Shown: piece after piece, positions 35,179 through 44,276 of the stretch
Position numbering within the stretch: position 1 is the first letter of the stretch
Layout: every line of letters begins with the position of its first letter
Program-made: the position numbers and the translations under genes
Notes under the pieces: generated by a model
Database searches by the model: none
What the model was told of the DNA's origin: nothing
The model's input: only the letters and a program-made list of their open reading frames with translations
DNA from: Sphingobium_A sp965228065
GTDB lineage: Bacteria > Pseudomonadota > Alphaproteobacteria > Sphingomonadales > Sphingomonadaceae
Direction: 5' to 3'
NCBI GenBank assembly: GCA_965228065.1
Contig: OZ245788.1
Coordinates: 4,278,001 to 4,342,000 of the forward strand
Length of the DNA: 64,000 bases

Positions 35179-35211
35179 GTTCAATGGACTCCCGTCGGTT
35201 GCTGTCTGGAT

Positions 35212-35298
35212 CGGACCGGATATGCGTGGTCCGTCATGCCGCTTCGCAGTCGCTCTATGGCGGCGGCGCAGGTCGACATCGGCCAGGTCGACATCGGG
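35212..35298. promoter_or_regulatory. Candidate operator region between acyl-CoA ligase and TetR genes
   Basis: CGGACC (35212-35217) and GGTCCG (35228-35233) form an inverted repeat 34-55 bases upstream of the ligase ATG. A 15-base tandem repeat, CAGGTCGACATCGG(C/G), occupies 35269-35298. A 12-base palindrome AATAAATTTATT lies at 35400-35411 in an AT-rich stretch. The 340-base gap has no gene. Which element the TetR protein uses cannot be told from sequence. Confidence 0.35.
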
Positions 35299-35518
35299 GT
35301 GTCATTGATCGTGCTGGGCTGCATCGTTCGGATCCCCTCTGTCGAGCCGTTCGTTGGCGGCAATATCCGGGGGACTAGGCATCGGGTCGTGCGCTGGTCA
35401 ATAAATTTATTCTCCAGAAAATGAATGTAACATATCGCCAGTGAATTCATGGTTGCCGTTGGCGCCATGCACATGATCGGCGCTTTTCCCGCGGTCGATC
35501 AAGCTTTAGGGTGGGATC

Positions 35519-36238
35519 ATGGCAGCAACCCCAGTGGAGATCGAGGCGCGCAGGGCGGATGGGCGAACGCGGCGCAGCCAGGCCGATCGGCGGGAAGAAA
35601 CCACGGCCACGATCCTGGATGCAGCCGAAGCGCTGTTCGCACATTATGGCCGGGACGGGGTGACACTGAAGGCGATCGCGACCGCGGCAGGCGTGGATAC
35701 CGCGCTCGTCCATTATTATTTCGGCGACAAGGACGGTGTGTTCCGGGCGATCTGGGCACGGCGCACGTCGGTGCTCAATCCGATCCGCATAGCCGCGATG
35801 GATGGCTATGAGGCACGCGTCGGCAGTGCGCTGGAGATCGAGGGGGTACTCGACACCTTTCTGCGCCCGGTTTTCGATACCGCGTTCGACAATGGCGAGG
35901 GCTGGGCAAATTTTGCGGCCATCGCGGGGGCGACCAATGCGTCGCGCTTCGGCGGCGCCGCGCTGATGGACGAGCATTTCGATCCGATCGCCGAGCGTTT
36001 CGTCGACATGCTCCGGCGGGTATCGCCGGCCACGCCTGATCGCGATCTCTACTGGTTCATGCATTTGCTGTCCGGCGCACTGACCCATTCGCTGGCGCAG
36101 ACCGGGCGCATCGATATACTTTCACGCGGAGTGTGCCGATCGTCCGACATGGCATCGGCGCTGAACATGATGATCGCGGTCTTCAGTCGCGGATTTGCGG
36201 CGATCGATCGGTCAGGTTCGTCCGATGCGGCGAACTGA
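35519..36238 (+). CDS. TetR-family regulator
   Basis: 239 residues, ATG at 35519 with GGGTGGGA upstream. The HTH TLKAIATAAGVDTALVHYYFGDKDGVFRAIW is typical, preceded by a basic N-terminal arm (DGRTRRSQADRREETTATIL). The C-terminal ligand domain has FMHLLSGALTHSLAQTGR, as in regulators of fatty-acid or efflux genes. Head-to-head with the acyl-CoA ligase unit, which it presumably represses. Confidence 0.9.
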   Translation: MAATPVEIEARRADGRTRRSQADRREETTATILDAAEALFAHYGRDGVTLKAIATAAGVDTALVHYYFGDKDGVFRAIWARRTSVLNPIRIAAMDGYEARVGSALEIEGVLDTFLRPVFDTAFDNGEGWANFAAIAGATNASRFGGAALMDEHFDPIAERFVDMLRRVSPATPDRDLYWFMHLLSGALTHSLAQTGRIDILSRGVCRSSDMASALNMMIAVFSRGFAAIDRSGSSDAAN

Positions 36239-36310
36239 TCCGGTGGGGCATATGCGTTTTGGCGGATGCGGGCCGGTCATCCATCCGCATCGACAGGGGG
36301 AAAAAGACGC

Positions 36311-37312
36311 ATGGTGAACACTGGCCGCGTGACAATGGCGGATGTGGCGCGGATCGCGGGCGTTTCGAAAATCACCGTGTCGCGTGCGTTGCGCGGGAGC
36401 GAGCTGGTTCGGCCCGAACTGCGCGAGCGGATCCGCGCGGCCGCCGCGTCGGTGGGATATCGCATCAATCTGGCGGCACGCGATCTTCGGCTTCGCCAGC
36501 GTCGGCGCGTGGCGGTGGTGATCGACATGTCGGCAACCGACGATCGACCGATGTCCGATCCCTATCCGCTCGCATTGCTCGGTGGCATCGTCCAGGAATG
36601 CGCGGTCGCCGGCTTCGCGGTGGTGCTCACCACCAGCGATCCGAGGATGAGCGCGGAAGTGCAGGACGCCAGCGGGATCATCGTGCTGGGGCAGGGGGCC
36701 AACCACCATGTGGTGCGCTCGCTCGCCGCGCTCGATGTGCCGATGGTCGTCTGGGGCGCCGATGACGGCGTGGAATCCGCGCTGGGCGTGGTCGTGATCG
36801 GCAGCGACAATCGTCGCGGCGGGGCGTTGGCGGCGGAGCATCTGCTCGCTCATCAGCGGCAATCGCTCGTCTTTCTCGGCGATAGCAGCCATGCCGAAGT
36901 GGCGGATCGCTTTGGCGGCTTCAAGGCGGGGATCGATGGCGGGCCCGCCCGGCTTGTCGCGACCTCTGCCAGTGGTTTCACCATAGAGAGCGGTGCGGTC
37001 GCCATGGCGGCGCTGATCGGCCAGGGTATCGCCTTTGACGGCGTCTTCGCCGGCAGTGATCTCGTCGCGATCGGCGCGATGCGAGCGATGCGCGAGCACG
37101 GGCTTGAGCCCGGGCGCGATGTTTCCGTCGTCGGCTATGACGATTCACCGGCAGCCGCCGCGCATGTACCGCCGCTCACCAGTGTTCATCAGGATTGGAC
37201 CGAGGGTGGGCGGCTATTGGCATCGACATTGCTCGACAGCCTGGAGGCCGGAGGCGCAGAGCCCGCGTCGGCAAAAATCCTTTCCGCCAGCCTGACCCGC
37301 CGCCAGACCTGA
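36311..37312 (+). CDS. LacI-family transcriptional regulator
   Basis: 333 residues from ATG 36311 (GGGGGAAAAA upstream). HTH and hinge: VTMADVARIAGVSKITVSRALRG and GYRINLAARDLRLRQRR. The periplasmic-binding-like core includes GSDNRRGGALAAEHLLAH, FAGSDLVAIGAMRAMREHG and VSVVGYDDSPAAAAHVPPLTSVHQDW. Sits directly before a pair of LacI-type operators and a saccharide operon on the same strand, so it most likely represses it and is released by the sugar or its phosphate. Confidence 0.93.
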   Translation: MVNTGRVTMADVARIAGVSKITVSRALRGSELVRPELRERIRAAAASVGYRINLAARDLRLRQRRRVAVVIDMSATDDRPMSDPYPLALLGGIVQECAVAGFAVVLTTSDPRMSAEVQDASGIIVLGQGANHHVVRSLAALDVPMVVWGADDGVESALGVVVIGSDNRRGGALAAEHLLAHQRQSLVFLGDSSHAEVADRFGGFKAGIDGGPARLVATSASGFTIESGAVAMAALIGQGIAFDGVFAGSDLVAIGAMRAMREHGLEPGRDVSVVGYDDSPAAAAHVPPLTSVHQDWTEGGRLLASTLLDSLEAGGAEPASAKILSASLTRRQT

Positions 37313-37321
37313 AGCCCATGG

Positions 37322-37361
37322 AATGATATCGATAACAATTCTTCTTGGTATCGATATCATT
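37322..37361 (+). promoter_or_regulatory. Paired LacI-type operators upstream of the GH65 operon
   Basis: AATGATATCGATA (37322-37334) and TATCGATATCATT (37349-37361) are perfect inverted arms with a 14-base spacer. Read as LacI sites, TGATATCGATAACA (37324-37337) and TGGTATCGATATCA (37347-37360) each match the TGnTATCGATAnCA half-symmetric form, centred 23 bases apart, about two helical turns. They lie 10 bases after the lacI stop and 57 before the GH65 start. Confidence 0.75.
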
Positions 37362-37417
37362 TGTCGCTAAGGCCAAGCCATAGCCGCAGCGATGGCTGAC
37401 ATAGGGGAGGAGAGTCG

Positions 37418-39733
37418 GTGCTCGCCGACGCGCATTTTACGATGGATGACGATCGGCGTCCTGACGGTAGCGTGGCCGGCTGGTGTCTGCGCGTGTCGGA
37501 CGTATCGATCGATCGCGAACCCTGGGCCGAAACGGTGTGCGCACTTTCGAACGGCGCGCTTGGCGTGCGCGGGGTTCTCGAGGAAGCGCCTGCGGGCCGG
37601 GCGACCACATTTCTGTCCGCCGCATTCGAGCAGGCGCCGATCCATTATCATGAGCAGCTGAAGGGCTTCGCCACCGCAACCGACACGCGTGTGCCGGTGG
37701 CCGACGGCACCGTCGTCGAACTGTTGATCAACGGCATTGGCCTGGATTTGCCCGGTGGGCCAAGCCGCAGCGAACGCGTGCTCGATCTCCGTTCGGGCGT
37801 CCTCACCCGACACAGCATCTGGGATACGGCACATGGCCGCATCGCGATCACTGCCGAACGGATTGTCCCGTTCGACCGTGCAGCGACGATCGCGACGCGG
37901 TTGACGGTCGAGGCGCTGGACATGGCGGTCTCGATCGAACTTCGTTCGCTGTTGCTGCCGCCCGTCGCCGCGATCGGCCAGAGCGACGATCCCCGGATTG
38001 GCACGCTCGGTGCGGGGCAGGGGTTGCGGACGATCGCCTGCGATGCGGCACGTGGCCGGCTGGTCCAGAGCACGCGTCACAGCGGTATCGAGATCGCCGC
38101 GGCCATGGCGCATGACGTGGTCGGCGAACCTTTCGACTGTCGCGACGGCATCGGCTCGCGCATCGTCGCGCGGATCGAGCCCGGACAGCCGCTCCGTATC
38201 GAAAAGGCGGTGGCCTATCGCTGGAACGATATCGGCGCGGCGCAGCACGGATCGGAGACGGCCGACGCGCAAGCAGCGATCGATGTCGGTTTCTCGGTGC
38301 TTGCCGAACAGCAGCGCGCCGTGCTTGCCGAATTCTGGGCCAGCGGCGGGATCGCGATCGAAGGCGATGACGAGGCGGCGCTCGCCCTCAGGCTCAACAT
38401 GTTCCACGTCTTTCAGGCGGCGAGCCGGACGGGAGAATCCGGCGTTGCGGCCAAGGGCCTCACGGGCGAGGGCTATGAAGGCCATTGCTTCTGGGACGGA
38501 GAGATCTTCGTCCTGCCGATGCTGGCCTGCACCGCGCCTGCGCTTGCCCGCGCAATGCTCGACTATCGCTTCTCGACGATCGAGGCCGCGCGCGCCAATG
38601 CGCGCGCGCTGGATCTCGACGCAGGGGCGCTGTTCGCCTGGCGCACGATTGCCGGCCGCGAATGTTCGGCGCATTACCCCAGCGGATCCGCGCAGTATCA
38701 TATCAACGCCAATGTCGCCTTCGCCATCGGGCTGTACGACGCCGCGACGGGCGATACCGATTTCCTTGCCGACAAGGGCATGGAGATGCTGGTCGAGACG
38801 GTGCGGATCTGGCCGCAGTTGGGCCACCAGGCGAGCGATGGATCGGGCGAGTTCCGCATCCACGGCGTGACCGGGCCCGACGAATATACCGCGTTGATCG
38901 ACAATAACTGGTACACCAACCGGATGGCGCAGGCGCATCTCCGCCTTGCTGCCGACACGGCGGATCGCCTTCAGCGCGAAAGGCCGGATGCCTGGCGCAT
39001 GATCGCGGATCGCCTGGCAGTGACGGCCGAAGAGATTGCAGACTGGCGTGCAGTCGCGGACGCGATGCGGCTGCCCTATGACGATGTTCTCGATATCGAC
39101 GCGCAGGATGACAGCTTTCTCACCAAGCCGCGCTGGGACATTGCCGGGACGCCACCAGAGAAGTTCCCGCTGCTGATCCATTATCATCCGATGACGCTCT
39201 ATCGCCATCAGGTCGCCAAACAGGCCGATCTGGTTCATGCGCTGATCCTGGCGGGTGCCGGCATCGACCGCGACCGGAAGCGCCGCGCCTTCGACTATTA
39301 TGCGTCGGTGACCGTCCATGACTCGACGCTGTCGGCCTGCGCCTTTTCGATCCTGGCGAGCGAGGTCGGCCGGGAGGCAGAGGCGATGCGCCATTTCCGC
39401 GAGGCGACCTTCGTCGATCTCGAAGATCGCCATCGCAATACCCATCACGGCGCCCATATGGCGGCGATGGCGGGCAGCTGGCAGGCGCTCGTCTGGGGAT
39501 TTGCGGGTTTTCGTCCGGTCGGCGGCGTACCCCATTTCGCGCCGATGCTGCCCAGCGGATGGACCGGCTATCGGTTCGCGCTGTTATGGCGCGGCTCTCG
39601 CCTCGACGTCGAAGTGACGGCCGACGGCGTATCCTATGCAGTGGAAGCCGGTCCGGCACTGACGATTTGCCATCGCGGCGAGGATGTCGCGATCGAACCC
39701 GGTGCCGGCCGGCGGTTCGGAGCCCTTGAGTGA
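37418..39733 (+). CDS. Glycoside hydrolase family 65 disaccharide phosphorylase
   Basis: 771 residues, GTG at 37418 six bases after GGGGAGGAG. Domains: beta-sandwich (1-260), linker, (alpha/alpha)6 barrel (320-690), small C-terminal sheet. Barrel motifs: GEGYEGHCFWDGEIFVLP, GSAQYHINANVAFA, VTGPDEYTALIDNNWYTNRMA with the general-acid Glu at 489, and HYHPMTLYRHQVAKQADLV for substrate and phosphate. GH65 enzymes cleave maltose, trehalose, kojibiose or nigerose with phosphate, giving beta-glucose 1-phosphate by inversion. The partner pgmB gene supports that reaction. The exact linkage cannot be read from sequence. Operon leader. Confidence 0.93.
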   Translation: MLADAHFTMDDDRRPDGSVAGWCLRVSDVSIDREPWAETVCALSNGALGVRGVLEEAPAGRATTFLSAAFEQAPIHYHEQLKGFATATDTRVPVADGTVVELLINGIGLDLPGGPSRSERVLDLRSGVLTRHSIWDTAHGRIAITAERIVPFDRAATIATRLTVEALDMAVSIELRSLLLPPVAAIGQSDDPRIGTLGAGQGLRTIACDAARGRLVQSTRHSGIEIAAAMAHDVVGEPFDCRDGIGSRIVARIEPGQPLRIEKAVAYRWNDIGAAQHGSETADAQAAIDVGFSVLAEQQRAVLAEFWASGGIAIEGDDEAALALRLNMFHVFQAASRTGESGVAAKGLTGEGYEGHCFWDGEIFVLPMLACTAPALARAMLDYRFSTIEAARANARALDLDAGALFAWRTIAGRECSAHYPSGSAQYHINANVAFAIGLYDAATGDTDFLADKGMEMLVETVRIWPQLGHQASDGSGEFRIHGVTGPDEYTALIDNNWYTNRMAQAHLRLAADTADRLQRERPDAWRMIADRLAVTAEEIADWRAVADAMRLPYDDVLDIDAQDDSFLTKPRWDIAGTPPEKFPLLIHYHPMTLYRHQVAKQADLVHALILAGAGIDRDRKRRAFDYYASVTVHDSTLSACAFSILASEVGREAEAMRHFREATFVDLEDRHRNTHHGAHMAAMAGSWQALVWGFAGFRPVGGVPHFAPMLPSGWTGYRFALLWRGSRLDVEVTADGVSYAVEAGPALTICHRGEDVAIEPGAGRRFGALE

Positions 39734-40392
39734 TCGCACGTCCGCAACCGATATCGGCGATATTGTTCGATCTGGACGGTGTGCTGACCGATACGGCGCA
39801 TGCGCATTATATCGCCTGGAAACGGCTGGCCGACGAACTGGGCGTGCCGTTCGACGCTGAGGCGAACGAAGCGCTGAAGGGCGTCGACCGTATGGGGTCG
39901 CTCGATCTGCTGTTGCGGCGCGGTGGTCTTTCGGCCGACGCGGCACAGCGCGAAGTGCTGGCCGCCCGCAAGAACGACTGGTATCTCGACGCCATCAAGA
40001 GCTTCAGCCCCGATGATCTGTTTCCCGGCGCACGCGAAGCGCTTTGCGCGGTGCGCGGCGCCGGACTGCGCACCGCACTATGCTCGGCCAGCCGCAATGC
40101 GCCCGGCCTGATCGGCCAGCTCGGCATCGCCGACCTGCTCGACATTGTCGTCGACCCTGCATCGGTGGCCCATGGCAAGCCCGCGCCCGACATCTTCCTG
40201 GCGGCGGCACGGTCGCTCGGCGTCGCCCCCTCGGCATGCCTGGGTGTGGAAGATGCGCCGGCCGGCATCGCCGCCATCCGTGCCGCCGGCATGATCGCGA
40301 TCGGCATCGGCGATCCGCAAGTGCTTTCGGATGCGGATCGGGTCATTCCCTCCATCGCCGATTTCCGGCTGGAGGATTATCATGTTGGTTGA
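39730..40392 (+). CDS. pgmB: Beta-phosphoglucomutase
   Basis: 220 residues, GTG at 39730 overlapping the GH65 stop (GTGA). HAD signature ILFDLDGVLTDTAHAHYIAW with D14 and D16; cap-domain LKGVDRMGSLDLLL; CSASRNAP; GKPAPDIFLAAA; LGVEDAPAGIAAIRAAGM. Isomerises beta-glucose 1-phosphate to glucose 6-phosphate, the direct use of the product of GH65 phosphorolysis. Overlaps the MFS gene by 11 bases. Confidence 0.95.
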   Translation: MIARPQPISAILFDLDGVLTDTAHAHYIAWKRLADELGVPFDAEANEALKGVDRMGSLDLLLRRGGLSADAAQREVLAARKNDWYLDAIKSFSPDDLFPGAREALCAVRGAGLRTALCSASRNAPGLIGQLGIADLLDIVVDPASVAHGKPAPDIFLAAARSLGVAPSACLGVEDAPAGIAAIRAAGMIAIGIGDPQVLSDADRVIPSIADFRLEDYHVG

Positions 40393-41662
40393 TCCGGTGC
40401 TGCGCGCGCAACGCCGTCGCGTCGCCTTCGCGCTGATCCTGACCTATGCGAATTTCGCAATCCTGCTGAACAGCGTCGGCACGGTGATCCTGCAATCGAT
40501 GCTGAGCTTCGGCGTCGGCAAGGCGGACGCGGCGATCCTGGAGGCATTCAAGGATCTGCCGATCGCGATCGTCTCGCTTGCGGTGGCCGCGGTGCTGCCG
40601 CGTTTCGGCTATCGCCGCGCGATGATCGTCGGCCTGGCTCTGGTCGCGGCCGGCGCCTTGGCCATGCCGCTACTGCCGGCGTTCGCGACGACGAAAGTCA
40701 TGTTCCTGCTCACCGGCGTCGCGTTCGCGCTGGTGAAGACATCCACCTACGCGACCATCGGCCTCATCACCGACGATGCCCGTGGGCATGCCGCGCTCAC
40801 CAACCTGATCGAAGGGCTGTTCATGGTGGGCGTACTCGGCGGCTACTGGCTGTTCGCGGCGTTCATCGATCCCGCCAATCCGTCCGGTCCGGGCTGGCTG
40901 AACGTCTATTGGCTGCTGTTCGTCGTCGCGCTCGCCAATATCGCGCTGCTGGTCGCCAGCCCGTTCGACGAGCGTGGCGCGATCGATCCGGCATCCGCGG
41001 GCGCAGGTGAGGATATGCGCGCGATGCTGGCGCTGGTCGCAAAGCCGGCAGTGCTGGTATTCGTGCTGTCGGCCTTCCTTTATGTCCTGATCGAACAGGG
41101 TGTCGGCACATGGCTGCCGACCTTCAATGCCGAAGTTCTCCATCTTCCGACGGCGATGAGCGTTCAGGCCGCCAGCCTGTTCGCGGCGGCACTGGCGCTT
41201 GGCCGGCTTGGCGCCGGAGGGTTGATCCGTGTCGCCGGTTGGTTGCCGGTGCTGTTCGGCTGTGTCGCCGGGATCGTCGCGGTCGTGCTGATCGTCATGC
41301 CGGCCGCTGCCGGATTGACGCCGCGTGCGGGCATGACCTGGCTCAACGCGCCACCCGCAACTTATGCGATGCCGCTGATCGGACTGTTCCTGGCGCCGAT
41401 CTATCCCACGATCAACTCCGCGATCCTCTCGTCGCTACCGCGTGAGCGGCACGCGGCGATGACCGGGCTGATCATCATCTTCTCGGCGCTCGGCGGCACC
41501 ACCGGCTCCTTCGTGACGGGACGGGTATTCGCTGCCCTGGGCGGCACCACCGCCTTCCAGCTCGTGCTGATCCCGGCAGTTCTGCTCGGGCTGCTGCTGG
41601 TGTTCTTGCGACGGATGCTCGGGAAAGCGGGTGCTGCAGCCGCAAAAGAAGTTCCCGGCTGA
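40382..41662 (+). CDS. MFS transporter, predicted disaccharide importer
   Basis: 426 residues from ATG 40382, inside the end of pgmB. Twelve hydrophobic segments are expected; typical stretches are FALILTYANFAILLNSVGTVIL and GLIIIFSALGGTTGSFVTG. Glu/Gly-rich turns such as LNLIEGLFMVGVLGGYWLF suggest a sugar-type carrier. Substrate inferred from context only. It would carry the sugar across the inner membrane for cytosolic phosphorolysis. Confidence 0.85.
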   Translation: MLVDPVLRAQRRRVAFALILTYANFAILLNSVGTVILQSMLSFGVGKADAAILEAFKDLPIAIVSLAVAAVLPRFGYRRAMIVGLALVAAGALAMPLLPAFATTKVMFLLTGVAFALVKTSTYATIGLITDDARGHAALTNLIEGLFMVGVLGGYWLFAAFIDPANPSGPGWLNVYWLLFVVALANIALLVASPFDERGAIDPASAGAGEDMRAMLALVAKPAVLVFVLSAFLYVLIEQGVGTWLPTFNAEVLHLPTAMSVQAASLFAAALALGRLGAGGLIRVAGWLPVLFGCVAGIVAVVLIVMPAAAGLTPRAGMTWLNAPPATYAMPLIGLFLAPIYPTINSAILSSLPRERHAAMTGLIIIFSALGGTTGSFVTGRVFAALGGTTAFQLVLIPAVLLGLLLVFLRRMLGKAGAAAAKEVPG

Positions 41663-41716
41663 TTTCGAGCCGGATCGATACGAAAACAATGACGCAGGGA
41701 AAAAAGGAAAAGGACC

Positions 41717-44215
41717 ATGATCATCGATAGACGCGCAATGTTGCTGGCCTCGACGGCTTCGCTTTTCATCGTCGTGCCGGCGCACGCCGCAGCGACCGGA
41801 AATTCGACGGCCGAGGCTGGTCAGTCGGCACAGGACACTGCCGCCGCGGACCAGGCCGGCGACGATTCCGCCGCCAATGATATCGTTGTCACCGGTACAG
41901 CACGATCGAGCGGCCTTCGTCGCCTCGACGCGGGTTTCTCGATCACCACGGTCACCGCGCAGGACATTCAGCGGACCACGCCGCTGAGCACCGCGGACGT
42001 ACTGAAGACCGTACCGGGCACCTATATCGAATCCTCGGGCGGCGTTGCCGGCCTGCGCGTCGGCGTGCGCGGCTTTCCGATGAATGGCGGCGGCCAGTTC
42101 TCCACCGTCCAGCTCGATGGCACGACATTGTTCCCGCCCAACACGCTGGGCTTCATCGAAAGCTTCAGCCTGTTCCGCGTCGACGACACCGTCGAGCGGA
42201 CCGAAGTGCTGCGCGGCGGCCCCAGCCCGATCTTCTCCAACGGTCAGCCCGGTATCACGCTCAACTTCATCCAGAAGACGGGTAAAGACACGCCCGAAGG
42301 CAGCGCACGCGTCACCGTGGGCGCCGAAGGCCTGTACCGGTTCGACGGCTTTGTCGGCGGCAAGATCGGTGAGGGCTGGTATGCCACGGTCGGCGGTTTC
42401 TACCGGATCAGCGATGGCCAGCGCGACACCCAGTTCCGCGCCGACGATGGCGGCCAGATCAGTGCGACGCTGACCCATCGCTTCGCCGATGGCGAAGTCA
42501 CGGTCTGGGCGCGTCGCGTCAAGGATTCCAACGTGTTCTTCGCCGGCGCGCCTTTGCTGTCATCGGCCACCGGCAAGCTGAGCGTCTATCCCTTCTTCGA
42601 TCAGCGCAAGGACGCGCTGGCCGGTGAGGATACGCGGCTGCTCACCTTCCAGACCACGCCCGGTGCGACCCCCGGCACGATCAGCCGCGACTTTTCCGAC
42701 GGGCGCACGATCAACCTGACCCAGTTCGGCGGCAGCTTCGATTTCACCCCCGGCGATTGGCGGATCAGCAACAAGATCGGCTATCTGTCAGGCACCGCCG
42801 ATACCCGCGCGATCTTCACCAGCGCCGTGCCGACGACGCTGAGCGCCTATATTGCGGGCCGGGTCAGCGCGATCAACGCGACCCCGGCGATCGTTTCCGC
42901 GGGCGGGCTTGCCACCTCGGGCACCGCACGCTTCAGTTCGTCCGGCACCGCGATCACCGACGGCAACCAGCCGGTGATCGTTGCCGGCTTCTGGTCGATC
43001 GACAAGCATATCGAAACCTTCACCAACGATCTGCGCATCAGCCGCACCTTCGGGAAGCACAATTTCACGATCGGATCCTATTTCGCGACCCATTCGATCA
43101 GCGACCTCTGGTATCAGGGCAACAACGCGCTGCTGGCATTCGAGCCCAATGCGCGCCGGATCGACGTGACGCTGAACAATGGCGCCCAGATCACCCAGAA
43201 CGGCTTTACCGGCTATGCGACGAACAATTTCAGCGACAGCTTCGACGGCACGAACATCGCCGGCTTCGTGGCCGACGAATGGGAAGTGACCGACACGCTG
43301 CGCGTCGATGCGGGCGTCCGCGTGGAGCATTATAAGACCAGCGGTTCGGTGGGCCTCGCGTCCAACGTCAATCTCGATAACAATGTGATGACGGTCTACA
43401 ACAATTCGGTGTCGGTGCTGAACGGCCAGACCCGGCCGTACGAATATTCCAAGACCCAATTCTCGTACACCGCCGGCGCCAATTACTACATCACGCCGCG
43501 CCTCACCACGTTCGTCCGGATCAACTCGGGTTTCCGTTTCCCGACCTTCGACGAGGTTTATGGCGGCTTCCGCACGGTGCAGAAGGTCAAGCAGTATGAG
43601 CTGGGCTTCAAGACCGCGCAGCGTTTCCTGGATGCCTCGCTGACGCTGTTCCGCAACGATTTCGAGGGGCAGACCTATTCGCAGCAGGTGGTGAACCCTT
43701 CGACGGGCGCGATCACCACGGTCATTGCGGTGGCCGGATCGCGGACCTGGGGCGCCGAATTCGAGGGTGCATTGCGTCCGACACGCAACCTGGCGATCAA
43801 CTTCAACGCCACGGCGTTCCGCGCGCGCTTCCGCGATATCGATGCGGGCGTCGCGAACGGTGTGCAGAACGGCTTCAAGGTTCCGCGTCAGCCGAGCTTC
43901 CAGGCGCGCGTCGGGCCAAGCTACATGATCCCGTTCGATGGCGGAGACCTGACCTTGTTCGGCGCCTACACCCATGTCGGCTCGCGTTTCTCCGACATCC
44001 AGAATCTTCAGAAGCTGCCCGCCTATGATACGATCGACCTGGGTGCCGCGGTGAAGTTCGATCCGTTCGAACTGCAGGTGACCGTCAACAACCTGACCAA
44101 TACGCTGGCGCTGACGGAGGGCAATGCCCGCATCATCGGCACCACCGGCGGATCGGTGATCGCGCGGTCGAACTTCGGCCGTACGTTCCAGGCGACGGCG
44201 GTTTACCGCTTCTGA
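41717..44215 (+). CDS. TonB-dependent outer-membrane receptor
   Basis: 832 residues, ATG at 41717 with AAAAGGACC. Signal peptide to about residue 25; a Gln/Ala/Asp-rich stretch precedes the TonB box DIVVTG (54-59). The plug carries LKTVPGTYIESSGGVAGLRVGVRGF and RTEVLRGGPSPIFSNGQPG. The barrel ends in the canonical FQATAVYRF. In sphingomonads such receptors bring oligosaccharides into the periplasm using TonB energy. Fifty-four bases after the MFS gene. Confidence 0.95.
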   Translation: MIIDRRAMLLASTASLFIVVPAHAAATGNSTAEAGQSAQDTAAADQAGDDSAANDIVVTGTARSSGLRRLDAGFSITTVTAQDIQRTTPLSTADVLKTVPGTYIESSGGVAGLRVGVRGFPMNGGGQFSTVQLDGTTLFPPNTLGFIESFSLFRVDDTVERTEVLRGGPSPIFSNGQPGITLNFIQKTGKDTPEGSARVTVGAEGLYRFDGFVGGKIGEGWYATVGGFYRISDGQRDTQFRADDGGQISATLTHRFADGEVTVWARRVKDSNVFFAGAPLLSSATGKLSVYPFFDQRKDALAGEDTRLLTFQTTPGATPGTISRDFSDGRTINLTQFGGSFDFTPGDWRISNKIGYLSGTADTRAIFTSAVPTTLSAYIAGRVSAINATPAIVSAGGLATSGTARFSSSGTAITDGNQPVIVAGFWSIDKHIETFTNDLRISRTFGKHNFTIGSYFATHSISDLWYQGNNALLAFEPNARRIDVTLNNGAQITQNGFTGYATNNFSDSFDGTNIAGFVADEWEVTDTLRVDAGVRVEHYKTSGSVGLASNVNLDNNVMTVYNNSVSVLNGQTRPYEYSKTQFSYTAGANYYITPRLTTFVRINSGFRFPTFDEVYGGFRTVQKVKQYELGFKTAQRFLDASLTLFRNDFEGQTYSQQVVNPSTGAITTVIAVAGSRTWGAEFEGALRPTRNLAINFNATAFRARFRDIDAGVANGVQNGFKVPRQPSFQARVGPSYMIPFDGGDLTLFGAYTHVGSRFSDIQNLQKLPAYDTIDLGAAVKFDPFELQVTVNNLTNTLALTEGNARIIGTTGGSVIARSNFGRTFQATAVYRF

Positions 44216-44276
44216 CGACGACGCGTCGGGTCGGTTCGCCGGCCCGGCGCTATCACGGGATTGCAAGGGTAAGGCC

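Noticed and set aside
37367..39535. 722-codon open frame opposite the GH65 gene
   Set aside because: Long only because stop codons are rare in GC-rich antisense frames; no recognisable motif.
41663..41716. A third LacI operator before the TonB receptor
   Set aside because: GGATCGATACGA has only the central bases of the operator and lacks the TG/CA ends.
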